Source: Litoditis marina
Lineage: Eukaryota > Nematoda > Chromadorea > Rhabditida > Rhabditidae
Direction: 5' to 3'
Assembly (NCBI GenBank): GCA_964036275.1
Contig: OZ038434.1
Span: 11,303,060 to 11,367,059, forward strand
Length of the DNA: 64,000 nt
The notes under the pieces were generated by a model. That model was not told the origin of the DNA. It worked only from the letters and a program-made list of their open reading frames with translations, and made no database searches. Positions within the stretch are counted from its first letter, which is position 1, and each line of letters opens with the position of its first letter. Shown piece by piece: positions 13,069-25,600 of this stretch. The translations under genes and the position numbers were made by a program.

Positions 13069-13387
13069 GCTGCCGGTTAACTATTATGGGTATATGATGT
13101 AATCGAACCAATCTCATGCTAATGTATAAGTTAGAAAGCTGCAACTGGTAAGAATTTTTATTCGAGTTATCGGCATTTTTTTTTAATGAAAATTAGGAAT
13201 ACAACTATTGTGAGTGGGTATGGGCACTTGAAAATGCAGAAAAGGTCTTTTCCACGCAGAAACTTCTCGTGTCAAATAGATTTGAGTGTGTCAATCTGGT
13301 GTTCTACTTGTTTACTCTCATTTCATCTACATGTTTGCATATATTTGGTATTCACACTTTTGAACTCATTTCCGATTTCAATAAATT

Positions 13388-13423
13388 ATTCTTTTCTATT
13401 CTATTCTATTCTATTCTATTCTA
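13388..13423 (-). repeat. (TTCTA)n pentanucleotide microsatellite, right arm
   Basis: Mirror of 4926-4961, with the same unit number. This is notable because microsatellites normally diverge in length quickly. Confidence 0.85.
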
Positions 13424-15537
13424 TGTTTGAGGTAACATAGAAGTCATTGATAATCTGATGCAAATGTGTCCGAGCTTTTCTTGTCCGGAAAACCTAGAGC
13501 TACACATGTCGAACCGAAACGTGAATTTTCTCATCTAATGCTCATCTATAGTTTGTTCCACCCAACTATAACCCTCTACAGTTATGCCCAAACTTTTCGT
13601 TCAATTTTGGTCTGCTGCCTTTTTTTCGATTTCCTCCCAATTTCGGTAGTGACTTTTGAATGTTTACTACAACCAACTCTGTACAACCAACTCTGAAGGT
13701 TTGCAACCGAAACATGGAATTATTCATTAAAAAACGCTTCCTGAACTTTTCACGGGTTACTGTAAGAAGACATCGAATGGTGAAACATAGTATATCACCT
13801 CATAGCAATGCATCATTTCCGAGTAATTGTCCAATGAAAAAAATTATATACTTGGCAGAGTATGATTGGAGTGTTTCCATTTGAAAAAAAACAAATTAGC
13901 GAATGAAAAAATGTACACTTGTACACGAAAATTTGTGTTCACATTGGTATGAGCTTCTAGTGAGCCCCTTTTCATTTCTCATCCGCATGTTTGCCGACTT
14001 TTTATATATATAGAATAAAATTTTTTTTTCATTTTCTATGCAATTGCGAGTAAATAATAACGGCGTTTCTGAATAATAACTCTTCAATCAATAAAAACAA
14101 TTCAAAGTTTGACCAAATGAATCAGCATCATATGAAGGCTCACTTTGAAGAAAAATCAACGAAAAAAAAACGAAATTCTGCTATTGTGTCGTTAATTCAG
14201 TTCTTCTTATTTTGAATTCGTTCTGAAATTTGTACTCCCAGTGGACTCATCAAGATTTCAAGATTTATTCATTCACTGCATGTTGTTGACATATGCTGTG
14301 AACATCAAATTTGAAAAGTTACCATACTAAAAAGGCGAAATTTCCTAAATTTGTTCATGTTCTGCGTCACCATTCTATTTACTCTCCAAAACGCGAAATG
14401 AACAACTTTTTTTCATGTTACCATACACAATTTCGTTTGTATATACCTTTTTTTTTTGTTTCAAATACTGCCTAATTATCAATAAATTTGTGAGTGTTCC
14501 AACAGTGGTGTTACTCGCCAGTTGTAAACGGTGCAATTATTTGATTTTCTCGTGTGTCGTAAAACCGATTGCCGTGGTCATCTGTGTATTTTTAACAACT
14601 ATAGTACTGTAAACCTACATATACCACAATTCTACGATTATATTATCATGTGTGCAATTATTATTTTTCAGTCCACTCCGCGCAATGACATGTGATTAGT
14701 TGAAGAGACAGAAACGTTCGTAATGTATGCGATCACAACAATTGAGCTCACCCTAAACTAGATGTTCCAACTTTGTTTACTAACATTCTATATGTATCCG
14801 ATAATAGTTCATCATATAAAAAATGCCTTTTTAAGTGGTGTTGATACATGAATATATTACTAGCAAAAATACCGCCTCGGGTCGTAAAATACAAACATCT
14901 GAACTTTCATCCTGCTTCGGTATGCGTGGGGTTCGCTCAACAAATTGTGAAGCAGTCAGTTTAATAAGATAAACATTTGACATTCCCGTTAAGAATTTAC
15001 GGATTGATAATGTGTTACTTTTCATTTTCTTTCTAACTTCTTGGTTTATTTCTTGGTAATGTTAAAAAGGAAAATCAAGAAAATAATATTTTTCATGTTG
15101 CGGATCAACTTACAACTGTGAATATAAAAGTGATATGTCAAGAGGTACAGTATTGAATTCACTTTGCAGACAAGAAACTTGAATGTGGCGTGAAACCTCA
15201 CGTCAGTGGACAGTTATGCACGTGTAACATAACACAAATGAAGAGAAATTGAAAAGCAATACGATATCGCCGTGGAGCGAAATCGTTCTAACTGGAAACT
15301 GTTGGTATCTCGCGGACTTTGACTTTGAAAAACTTTGACAGGTTATTTGATTTTAATTTACTTATCATCATAGTTAATTCCTGGATTAGAAAATTGTGGG
15401 TTGCCTCGTTGGTTGTAAACCTTGTGCGGCAACCGGTTGGCGCGGGATTGGTGAAGATGACCGACAGTTGGTACTTTTAGCCTACATTTACAACAATTTT
15501 ATGCCTAAAGGTGGGTATATTTCGGCACATATACTAC

Positions 15538-15750
15538 TGTCAGAGTTTGTTTGACAAAAGAAATGTTGTCAACACGGAAATTTATAGTTTTCTTTCCAAT
15601 TTTGATTTTTCTGTTCAAAACCGTTTTCAGAATATCACTCCACATAGCTGATGGATTATCGTAGCTAACACCAAAACCTTCTTGAGTTTCGTATTCATCA
15701 TCTGAGGCATAGTCCTCTTCTATTCGCGGTACTTCACCCATAAATATCAA
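15538..15750 (-). pseudogene. NPRL3-like exon, right-arm copy
   Basis: Mirror of 2599-2811 with one amino-acid difference (SYDNPSAMW against SYDDPSAMW). Upstream an open frame runs on to about 16127, crossing the arm boundary; with a 65-base GT-AG intron it could be spliced to this exon in phase. However, the flanking part does not resemble the first strands of NPRL3, so the continuity may be chance. Confidence 0.4.
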
Positions 15751-15901
15751 CTGCACTGTATGCAACACTGTTATAATAACAATTTGTGGTCGGCTCAATT
15801 ATCTGGTTGTATTACAGGTCGTAAATCTTCCACGCTATCGGGTGTCCGCGGACATGGTACATTTGGCGTACAGTTGGTACTTTTACCCCCCATATACAAC
15901 A

Positions 15902-15907
15902 AATGTG
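15902..15907 (+). repeat. Right copy of AATGTG direct repeat (putative target-site duplication)
   Basis: AATGTG abuts the outer end of the right arm and matches 2442-2447. Confidence 0.5.
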
Positions 15908-16690
15908 CATTATTGATAGGTTTCGCTTCGCCGAAGCGATGATTGTTGCTTTTACTCTGTGTTTTTAGTTTTATTTCGTTGTTTTGCTGTCGAATATCGT
16001 CAATTATGTGTGTCAAGCTCAAACCGGTCATTCTATTATGCTGAATTCTGCTACTAGTCGAACCAAACGAGGAGCAAAGTTGACTGGAACTAGCAGTGAT
16101 GTAAACAAACGTTTCAGAACCATGCAAACATTTGAATCCAACATCATTCCAATAATTCAGGAGCTACATTACCTTTTCATAGTTATCATGCATTTTCTTT
16201 TGCTATTCGATATATGCAACTCAAGTGGTACTTGAAAGCTGAATAGAAAACACTCGACCCCCCCCCCCCCCCCCCCCCATTTATAGAGGGTTCTGTTACC
16301 TCAGACAGATCTTTATTTGCCTTTTTCGTACATTTTTCTATTACTCTCTCTGAACCTCAGATTCGGTCACGTTCCGTTCCGTTTTTATGATGTGTAGAAA
16401 CTACATGAAACACACACAGTCAATAGAACATATTGAAATACCAAATGGAGTTCACAATTCAATTTGTTTGCGATTGAGAAACCAGGAGAAGTATATAAAC
16501 TATTTAAATCATAAAACAGAGGTTCCCATGTGTTTCCCTTTCGAGGCAGACTGAAACCATACGTATTGCACTTTCGTTCTGTGGTTGTATTCTGATACCT
16601 ATATATAGCCTATGTTTGTACCTCGATACTGCTGTGCTTCAGTCGTAAATCAGAAGATTGATTGGTATTTAGACCAAAACTACAATTCAG
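15908..16690. other. Intergenic or first-intron DNA with a short palindrome and a poly-C run
   Basis: No gene was recognised here. TCGCTTCG/CGAAGCGA forms a tight 8-bp stem near 15923-15940. A run of 21 C lies at 16258-16278. The signal-peptide exon expected upstream of the glutamate-receptor-like gene should lie here or further left but was not identified. Confidence 0.5.
16258..16278 (+). repeat. Poly-C tract (21 C)
   Basis: An uninterrupted run of 21 C. Similar C or G runs occur at about 44028 (G), 50333 (C) and 60181 (C). Confidence 0.95.
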
Positions 16691-19600
16691 ATATTGTACC
16701 CGCGACGATTTATGGATGCCCTCTCCACTGGGTCGTCCGATTCGAGTGGGTGTGTTCGAGCACAACCCGGACGCCTTCAACTGTTTCCGTATCATGCCCT
16801 CCGGCAACTGTTCCAAGCCGGGCGCAGAGATGGAGATTATCAGCATAGTCATGGAAATGCTGGATTGGGAATGGGAGGTGGTACGCAATATTAATAATAT
16901 TATTATTTATTACACAAAATGGGTGACGGTACACGAACACATTATGGAGAAAGAGTATGTTACATTTGAAAAGTGTGTTGATATTTTTCAACTTATTCTG
17001 AAATGGTTCAGACTTATTTGAAATGTTTTCGAATGCAGTTGTAAATGAGTGACTGGCGACTTACAGTTTTATGTTGTGCTCTTTGACGTGGAAACTAATA
17101 AGTGTACAATTGAACTCTCCTTTCCTATGATTAGATTACATTATTACTGAGATTAGTGAGGATTACTGAGGGCATTGATTACTGAGATTAGTGTACTATT
17201 GAACTGTCCTTTCCTATGTTTGTGCCTTGATAATTATAGAGCACATTGAGTCAAAACGAACTACCAGCCGTAGTGAAACGTTGAAATATTATTTTAACTG
17301 AAACATTGGTTCATTCAAACTAGTCGATATTGATTGATGGTAGTCGTGCAACATTCTTTTTCTTCTTTTGTAATAAATAGATCAGCTGGTAAAATGCGAT
17401 AAAGTATTGTATTTTGAATTGATTACTATAAAATCGCTGTACTTCCAGATAGACACACACAAGGAGTACAATGTGAACAATGATTTCGGGAATCCTATGC
17501 CGGACGGTAATTTCAGGTATCAGGCGCCAGCAAAACTCTGTAAAAGAAATTCAAATAGTTAATAGATCGAACTAGTTTCATTTTATTGCGCAATCTTAAT
17601 TTCAGTATTACCGAAGATGGTGCACAATACTACAAAGTTATTCTCTGTAGGAATTTTAGTGGAATAATGGGACTTCTGGCGGACGATACTATCGATATGG
17701 GTGGTCTTTCGATGAGAATCACCCCGGAACGAATGAAAGTCGCGCACTTCACGTTTCCAATACGATACTTTCAGGTACTTTTGGAGCAGTTTTGTTTGGG
17801 ATTTCTTATTTTTGGTTTGGGATTTCTTATAACCAACCAGTCTTGATTGTGTATTCTACCAACAACATCTTAGACGGTTTTGTATGGTTTTTCTTCGGCG
17901 TTTTCGTTACAATAAGTTGCACTACGAATCTTGTGATCGATGTATACATTTCAGCAAGTCTACATAATAAAACGTCCTCCGGAGAATGATTTTCGAAACT
18001 TCATTTTTGCAAGCTTCAGAACCAATATGTGAGTTATCAAATTGATCTCAAATATTTTTTTTTAAAGAGTGCATAACAATTGATCGTTAACTTTCCAAAT
18101 TAATACATTTCAAGGGTTACTTCATCTTTACGGGACGATCCATTATTTTTGTTAAGTATCGAAGACATCATTTCGAACGTGGCTGAGTGCCTCACACAGT
18201 AGTATACTAGAAGTAAATTGAGAAGTCACGTGAAGTTAGCATTGTAATGAGGCATTGTGTACTTTGTCATTGCACGTTTCTGAGTTCTGCTGTGTTCAAC
18301 ATGTTTCACGTGGATGTGTAATTGACTAGCAGTGTATAATAATAATAATGTTTATTCCTTCAAATCGATAAACAATCAAAACAAGTTTCAAGACATTAGG
18401 AATAAACTGAGTCCCCAAAGGGATGGAAGCATAACTCTTCCATGTATATACAATGTTTGTTCATTCAATATTGATTTTCGTACTTTGTACTTCAAGGTGG
18501 GTAACCCTGATGGCGTCCATACTAGCAGTGGCCATAGTTCGTACTATTATCGGATCGGTGGTAAACAGGAAGGCCGAATCGAAAATAAACCTCTTCTTCT
18601 ACAGTCTGCTGGTAGAGCTAATAATCCCTTCCCCTTCGAACCTGCAACAAATTTTCTTTATTCTCACAATTTTAAAACAGGGTCTTTCAAGAAACGAAAT
18701 AGCAAATGGACAAGGTCAATTGTATTACGAAATTTTATTGTTTACATTACAAAAATATGAGACCTAAAACTTTGACTTTTGTATAAGTGTTTGAATAATA
18801 GATATAGTACACCAGAACATCGGGTCAGCGGGGTCACCCCTGTTTCTGAACATAACGTTCCTCTAACCACACTGGCAAGTCGTGCTCGAACAAATACACC
18901 TGAAGAGAAATGACGCACTTCTTGTTTGAAAGATGTTCTGAAATCACTATTTATAGGAGGCGTTTGGAATTATGTTGAAGCAACGTATAGCAGACGCCAA
19001 AGGGGCAGCAATGAGGGTATTATTTTGAAACTAGAATTTAATAAAGCGTATAGACAAAAATGTCTACACGCCGATGTTAGTCGTATTAACTTTGAGTTGA
19101 AAAACAATCAATAAAAACACTGACACCACGTGTGAGTTAGCTGAGAACATTCAGTCAAATATGAGGTCTGTGAGAGACCGCGTGTGTGGGAAGAGCGCAT
19201 GGTGTGGTTCACGACCTGCGTATTATCTGACGTTTCCTGCTATCCTCCATCCTGCTATGACGTATAGATAGTTTTCACCAATCCCACTGTAAGCTTGGAA
19301 GCGTGCCAATAAAACTTTGGATGAATATTTTGCATAGAAAATAGATGTTTTCGATATGATAATCTCAAATGCGAAAGTTTCCCAAAATCGCAGTGGGGTT
19401 CGTGTGAAGGTTGAAGTCACAGCGCACAGATATTCTGCATACGATTTCAGAATCGAGACCCGTACCAACTCAATTTCGGGCAGAGTCAATGAAGTTTTGC
19501 CAGAATTTTATTATTTTATAGAATGCTATGATTTTATATCCTTCTATTTGATCACTGTGGTTTTAGATCCTAGAGATCAGCCTGATCTTGGCAATGATGT

Positions 19601-22600
19601 TTGTCACACAGTATTACGGGACTTCAATGAACTCGAAGCTCACGGCTCCGTCCACTACTCACGTACCATTTCTCCATCAGGAACAGCTCATAGGTATTTT
19701 GATGGTGAAACACACGTTCATTCTGTTCTCAATATCGAACTTACAGGAAAAAAAATACGATGGTAATGAAGTTTTGAAGAAAGTGAGCCTTTGACTTTTG
19801 AGCGTCTAGTTCAAACTTTTTTGAAACACCACAGCCATACTTTACCGATTAAGTATAGACGTATAGTTTTTCACTATGGGTCGCCAGCTACTCGAAAATT
19901 TTAAACTCATTTTGTTGTATCTATAGTCCTGTACGCCGAAAATAAGGTGACCCGCGTTTCAGACCTGTTCGAGAGCCACCAACGCTATCCTACCTATTAT
20001 TTCGATCTCGAGTTGGAGGGTTCGAACACGAGAAACGAAGAACGACTAGAGAAATATTGGAAGAAGAACAGATTGCGCACCCATGACACCGAAGATCAGC
20101 TCATTGCCGAAATACAGTACGTCGAAACATTCTTGACATTTTAAGTCTGTTCCAAGCTTTTTTCAGAATGAAAAACAACAGTTATTTTTCATCCAAAGCT
20201 ACAACTGTGCGAATTATGAACGAATCCATATTATGAAATTAAAGAAGTTCTGAGAATAGAGGGCAAGTTACACGTGAAATTCTCGTCGAGTTTAACACGT
20301 AAAACACAGCAGTTCGGGAGTTGGACTCGATCCACCAATTGTTTGTAATGGAAACTCTCAATTCCAGAAGAGGCGGCGTATTTTATTCCACATATGATAT
20401 AGAATTTCTGCCGCAACCAGTCAGTATTTGGGATAGGAGGCAAGGGTGAGTGGGCTGAAAGAATGACGATTATGTGCTCCGATCTCGGCGCGTCAGTCCT
20501 TTAAACTACAATACATTTTTCAATTGCAGTTTAAAGGACTGACGCGCCGAGATTGGAGCACATAATCGTCCTACTTTAACGGGATACCGAGTTTGTGTTA
20601 TAGTTTTATCTGCGTTCACAGCGGTACGTATTGTCCGCAAAAGTTTCAGAGCATGTCATTTCAAAACTTTTACCAGAATCACAGTTATTTCACGATAATT
20701 TACATAGAAGTGGAAAACTGTAAATGATCTTTCCGATTACAGTTACGTATTTCAAACGGCTTAAAAGTTTTGTGAGCACACGGTGCGCATCTGCGAAGAT
20801 AAATTCGATTTCCAGCCTAACCGTGATTCGGGATACGACAGGAATAATAAGCTACGTCGCTTTCGGATTCAGTATCAGCAATAGAAAAATCTGTCACATG
20901 TGAGTTTGTTGAAAAAGATAGCGAGCCATGAATAATTTTGATAAATTTAGGTTATTATGCCTGAGGAGCACCAGCACAGGCAAAGTTAGAAATACAGCAC
21001 AGGCAAAGTTAAAAATACAGCTATCCTTCGCCGTACAAACCATTTACCGTATGAAGTAGACAATTGAAACTCTGCTTTCGACTTTTCGTATATGATTCTC
21101 TTTTTATTTTCCTCTACGATGAAAATAATGAGACTATTATTTATAAAAACTTATTAAAAATCTTCAGTTTCAACAAAGCGTTGATGAATATCCTTCCCGG
21201 AATATCCAAAATTACACTAGCACCCGGATATGCATACAAGAAATCACCCGAGGACAGTGTCGTACAGGTACTGTGGAATATTTGCCAGCTATAAAGACTA
21301 TGAACATTGTTGAGCCGGAAATACAATGGTTTGAAACTATTCCATCGTGCGAAGCGCCTACTCTGATAGATTTCTGCCGAGTGCGAGCCGGAAGGTCGGG
21401 TTGGCAGCGGGCAGTCATCCGGCTCGCCGCGGACAACCCCAACCAGCTCACGATCGACCTCCCGGCGCATTTGTGCAACTCGTACTAAATACGGCGCTAC
21501 CAAACACGTGCTGGCGACCCTTCGAGAAATAAATCAGGGCACAAGCATTCAGCCCATATGCGCTCTGGCAAATGAACTCTTGAAGTTTTACCTTCTTTAA
21601 GAGTTCTATTGCCTAAAAGCCAAGAAAGATATGTTTTTTTCGAAAACATTTCTGCTGTGCAAATACTTTTGTTTTGCTTTCTATTAACTACTTTTCTATT
21701 AAAAATTATTTTTTGAGATCCGAAACAGAAATTGAATAAACGGTTATATAGTTTCAATAAGTAGTGTTTACAACTTCTAATTGAATGAAAAGAACTGGTT
21801 AATGAAAAACGTGTGATATTCGGCTGTGTTGATTTGATAAATTTTGCCGGGTGCCAGCCCGTTTGTTGACGGCGGCGGGCACATTTGTAAAAACGGAAGT
21901 TATCCGTCTGGCACCGCGCTACCGCGCAGCAATCGGGCGCGCGCCGGGCAAGATTCTTTCTCAGTATACTAATGTTGTAGCTTGCTGGTACGATAAAAAA
22001 TTTCATCATCATCAGGTTTCGTGAGAAACGATCTTCTCTGTATTGTAAACTAATCATTGTAAATGAATAACAGTTTCAAAGCAGCACATCGAATAGTGGT
22101 AACTGTCCTCGATGGTCTGTTTGGGTGTTCGAAGTAGGCCGTCCACTGGGCGGTATTCGAACACGCGATGGTCAGAGCTCCACTCGTCAGCTCCGCTTTC
22201 ACAAACATCGAATACTACAAGGGTACACATGCATGTTAAACTTCTGAACCTATAATGAAGCGCTTAACTCGAGGCTTAAAAAAATCCTTTCACTAGAACT
22301 TTCACGCATTTCATACGCATTTCACAATATGTTCATAGTTCATATCAAATGATTTAGAAACATGAGATTATCATTTTTCCCATTTCAATACTGAGCATAC
22401 GTGAAATACCCCCTTATTTTGATGTTGACTGATGGTCACTTTTGCCCGATTTTGACCGGGACATGCTCACTTTTCGGCGTAATGTTACATATTCTCGGTG
22501 AAATTAAAAACATTTCTTGTTTTGCAATGAAATATGCTCAATTTTTGGGGATGCTCATGCTCACTTTTTTCGACCTGATGTGAACCTTTTTTACGTATGA

Positions 22601-25600
22601 TACTGAGAGGTGACCTGATTGTGCATTGCGCATTAGAGTTGTTTCACGAGAGTAAAAGGAAGTGACAATTGTTTAGATGATGAGTTGCGTACTTTGTTTC
22701 CAACAATGATATTTGTAATGTGATGCAATCATCTAGATAGAATCTGTTATGATCATATAAAAACTTCTCCCAACCTGAGTTGAGTCCGCGAAAGACAGAT
22801 AGATGAATTCCGTACAACCTAAGACCACAAACGTTTTGCAGACGGTCGAGTCACATCTGAAAAAATGATCGAATTGTTGTATCGATAAAGTTTTTGCAAA
22901 TAAAAACACCTCGAACACACTTAACCGTAATTGAGCAACAAAAATTTCAGTGCTGAACAAAAGTATCTTGGGTTTATTTATCTTCAAATTTTTCAACGAT
23001 TTGGGTGACTATGTTTCCAGATGTTTCTAGACTGGTTTTGCAGCTCTGTTGATGTTAATTGCGTTTTCTACGTAACTAGGTGGTTACAGAAGCCACATTT
23101 TTCGAGGAACGTGTGAAGGGTTGGCGTTTGAGAAACATTATTCGTCGTGCCTACCGGACGATCCTGCCAGACCAGAATCGTAGCTCCTATTTCTGATCAT
23201 AAGACGGTTCGACTGGTCGATTCTCAACGGTTTAAGAGTCGAACAACGTATAAAAATTGTAAGAAAGTGTCTTATGACAGTAATTTGTACCAATTCTAAA
23301 GAATGACTCAACGAAACTCACGAGTAGCTCAACGAAGGAGATGAACATGTGTAACCATCCAAACACCCGGCATCAGTTCCAATATTCTCCGCGCATTGAG
23401 AACAGGCTGGAGAGAGGAGATAGGACGTTGAACTTATTCAAAATTATGAACTAAAATGAAGTGAATCAATATGAATATGTCAGCTGGAAAAAATAGTTTT
23501 TTTTCTTGATCTTTGCTAGTTACTGTTTTAACAAAGTCTAGAAAACCATGTTTAGCTTCCCAGATCACCCAGAGTCCAGAGAAAAGCAGTGTTATTGGAA
23601 ACAAACAAACATTGTCTATGATGTACTTCTCTCTGAGTACTTCTTTGTAGGCCTTCATTCCTATCCCCTCCAAAATAACAATTTAAAAATCCAAAATTCA
23701 ATCAACTACATCTACGCTAAGCATGTCCTTTAATTTGAAATTCAGTAAAGTTTGGAGTGCATCAGTTCATAAAACCATCGATTCTAATGCATGACACACA
23801 ACTAAAAAACCATTGCATAGCCACAGAAAGTTTGAACGTCTCGTCCGGCCAACTTTTTTCTTCGAATACTATTCGTTATAATGATTACGAATGTGGGCAC
23901 CTTTGTAATAGCAAACCAACTGATCCACAGAATAAACGGTTTCGGCTTGAAAGGTCCACGAAGATTGACTACCACAAAAAACTGGATTGATGATGGACTG
24001 AAACTGATTATTCAGAAGTTTCGTATCTTGGTGGCACTGTGAGTCTAATTTTATTTATTCATTTATTTATGCACATAATGTGCAACGGGAAAGTTTTGAG
24101 AAAGTTATCGCACCCCATTACCCGAATGACATCACTCTCCTTAACTGAGCAATATTCCATTTTCTTCAGCTGTCAGATGTTTCTCATAACCTAATAAGAT
24201 CTGCTGCTTGTTTTGAGCTTTCAAAAAAGCTACACTACTTGGACCTGTTTTAAAAATCCTATTAAGGTGTACACTTCTCCGCGCATACAAGAGAGGAACG
24301 TGCTCCCCAGACAGAAACTGGGAGAGTTAGAGGGGTATTTAAGGGGGCGTGACATTAAAAACATGGTTTTGCTAAAAACAGACATTTGAAGAGGGACAAA
24401 GCCTGGCGCCGAAAGTGTTGCATGTACCTAAATTTAACTCAAAAGTGGGAAATCTGACAGTTAGAGGGGTGGGTAGGGAGGAGTTCGTTTCCGCAAGACG
24501 CTGGCCCCTTTTCACAAGTCCCGGATTTTCTACGGCCAACCCTCCCGACTTTTATCATAGTCGGGCTAGGATTTTACGCTTTTTTCATACTCCATCATAA
24601 TATTTGAAAAAAAATTCTCTAATGCAATTTCTCTAATGCATTTTTCTCTAATGCAACTAGATTGAATTCAATAAGCAAAGCAACAAACTTCTTATTTTAG
24701 TCAAAAGTAATAATTTATCAGAAACGTGTACTTTTCCATGAATGACTACCGGGGTAGAACATGTCACCTCGAGGCAGCCGGCGGTGTTTGTGGTGGTGGT
24801 AATCGCTTTGGAAGCCGGCACCGCAATACATCCATCTGTCGCCTCGTAGGTGGGACAGAAGTCATCATCGTAGAAAGTATTTAGGGGACACGACGCGCAA
24901 GCTGAGATATATAAACAGTTTCAGGTCAAGAATGCGTTAGTACATTCGACATAGATGAGCACTCATTTTGCAGGTAAAGGAAAAACTCTTGAAATGGAAT
25001 TTCCTAAACTAGGTCGCATTTTTTGAAGTAAAAACAGCCTTTACCCCAGACGACATGATGAGCATCCCAGATAATTTCCTGCCAATTAGCAAATCACTTT
25101 CGTAGCAGTGTAGTCGAGAGATTGTGCATATCACAGAGACGCAGACTAGTTGCCCCCGCGGTCTCATTGACCTGCATGCTCTCTCGCTTTTGCAGTTTGA
25201 CAATCGCAGAAATTAGAACATTAGCGTTCTGTGCATTACTGATGCTTGTCATTTTCGGCATTGTTCCACGTTTCATGGAAGGAGTTTCCCAGATTCTCGA
25301 GCAAGTTGGAGATTCGTAAAATAAACACCAGGAGTTGTGGCAGCAGTACTGGTGGTCTGAAATGAGTAGTGTTCATGTAGTATTTAAATTGAACTAAAAT
25401 CTGTAGCGCCGGACAATTGTATGTTATCCACACTCCATTGGTAAACATGTTTAATTGACAAATATTTCACGATTGTTGTAGAAGAACTCCACAGGTGATG
25501 TTTTTGAACCTCAAAGGGTGTTCTGATTAGGTTGTCCCTATCAAACCTAACTATCGTGGCTTCTGAAATTTGAGCTTGAGCTCAGTAATAGAACAGGCAA

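Larger units (their letters stand above)
2448..15901. mobile_element. 13.45-kb inverted-repeat element with 5.9-kb terminal arms and apparent 6-bp target-site duplication
   Basis: Positions x and y of the two arms pair with x+y=18349 over the whole 5,871 bases, so no net insertion or deletion separates them. Identity stops abruptly at both ends. The outer termini read TGTTGTATATGGGGGG and its reverse complement, beginning TG and ending CA. Immediately outside both ends stands AATGTG in direct orientation (2442-2447 and 15902-15907), as expected for a 6-bp target-site duplication. I see no transposase, polymerase or integrase gene in the arms or the 1,712-base centre, so if mobile it is non-autonomous. 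A 6-bp duplication is known for Maverick/Polinton elements, but Polinton ends normally begin AG, so the class is unassigned. The alternatives are an inverted segmental duplication or an assembly chimera. Confidence 0.6.
10031..15901 (-). repeat. Right arm of the giant inverted repeat
   Basis: Mirror of 2448-8318. By eye I found about ten single-base differences (for example near left-arm positions 2690, 3520, 3565, 3631, 4325, 4504, 4913, 6103 and 8169) and no length difference, so identity is roughly 99.8%. All nested repeats occur at matching positions, so the arms were copied or homogenised after those insertions. Confidence 0.9.

Noticed and set aside
15795..16127. 110-codon minus frame crossing the right arm boundary, taken at first as the first exon of NPRL3
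   Set aside because: The part outside the arm does not resemble the NPRL3 start, and the arm boundary is better explained by an insertion with a target-site duplication.
17792..17950. Hydrophobic frame VWFFFGVFVTISCTT proposed as receptor TM1
   Set aside because: No acceptor puts it in phase with exon 3, whereas the exon at 17955 continues in phase and leads to a proper TM1 at 18497.
18332..18760. 142-codon plus frame overlapping receptor exon 5
   Set aside because: The receptor frame through TM1 fits a channel helix and joins its neighbours in phase; this is a shifted shadow beginning in a MITE.
20167..20233. Candidate receptor exon MKNNSYFSSKATTV after the acceptor at 20166
   Set aside because: No donor gives the right phase before the stop; exon 8 joins directly to the exon at 20368.
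21497..22057. Minus-strand frame of 186 codons in the receptor intron
   Set aside because: Basic and Cys-rich through a GC-rich repeat island, with no splice partners or family resemblance.
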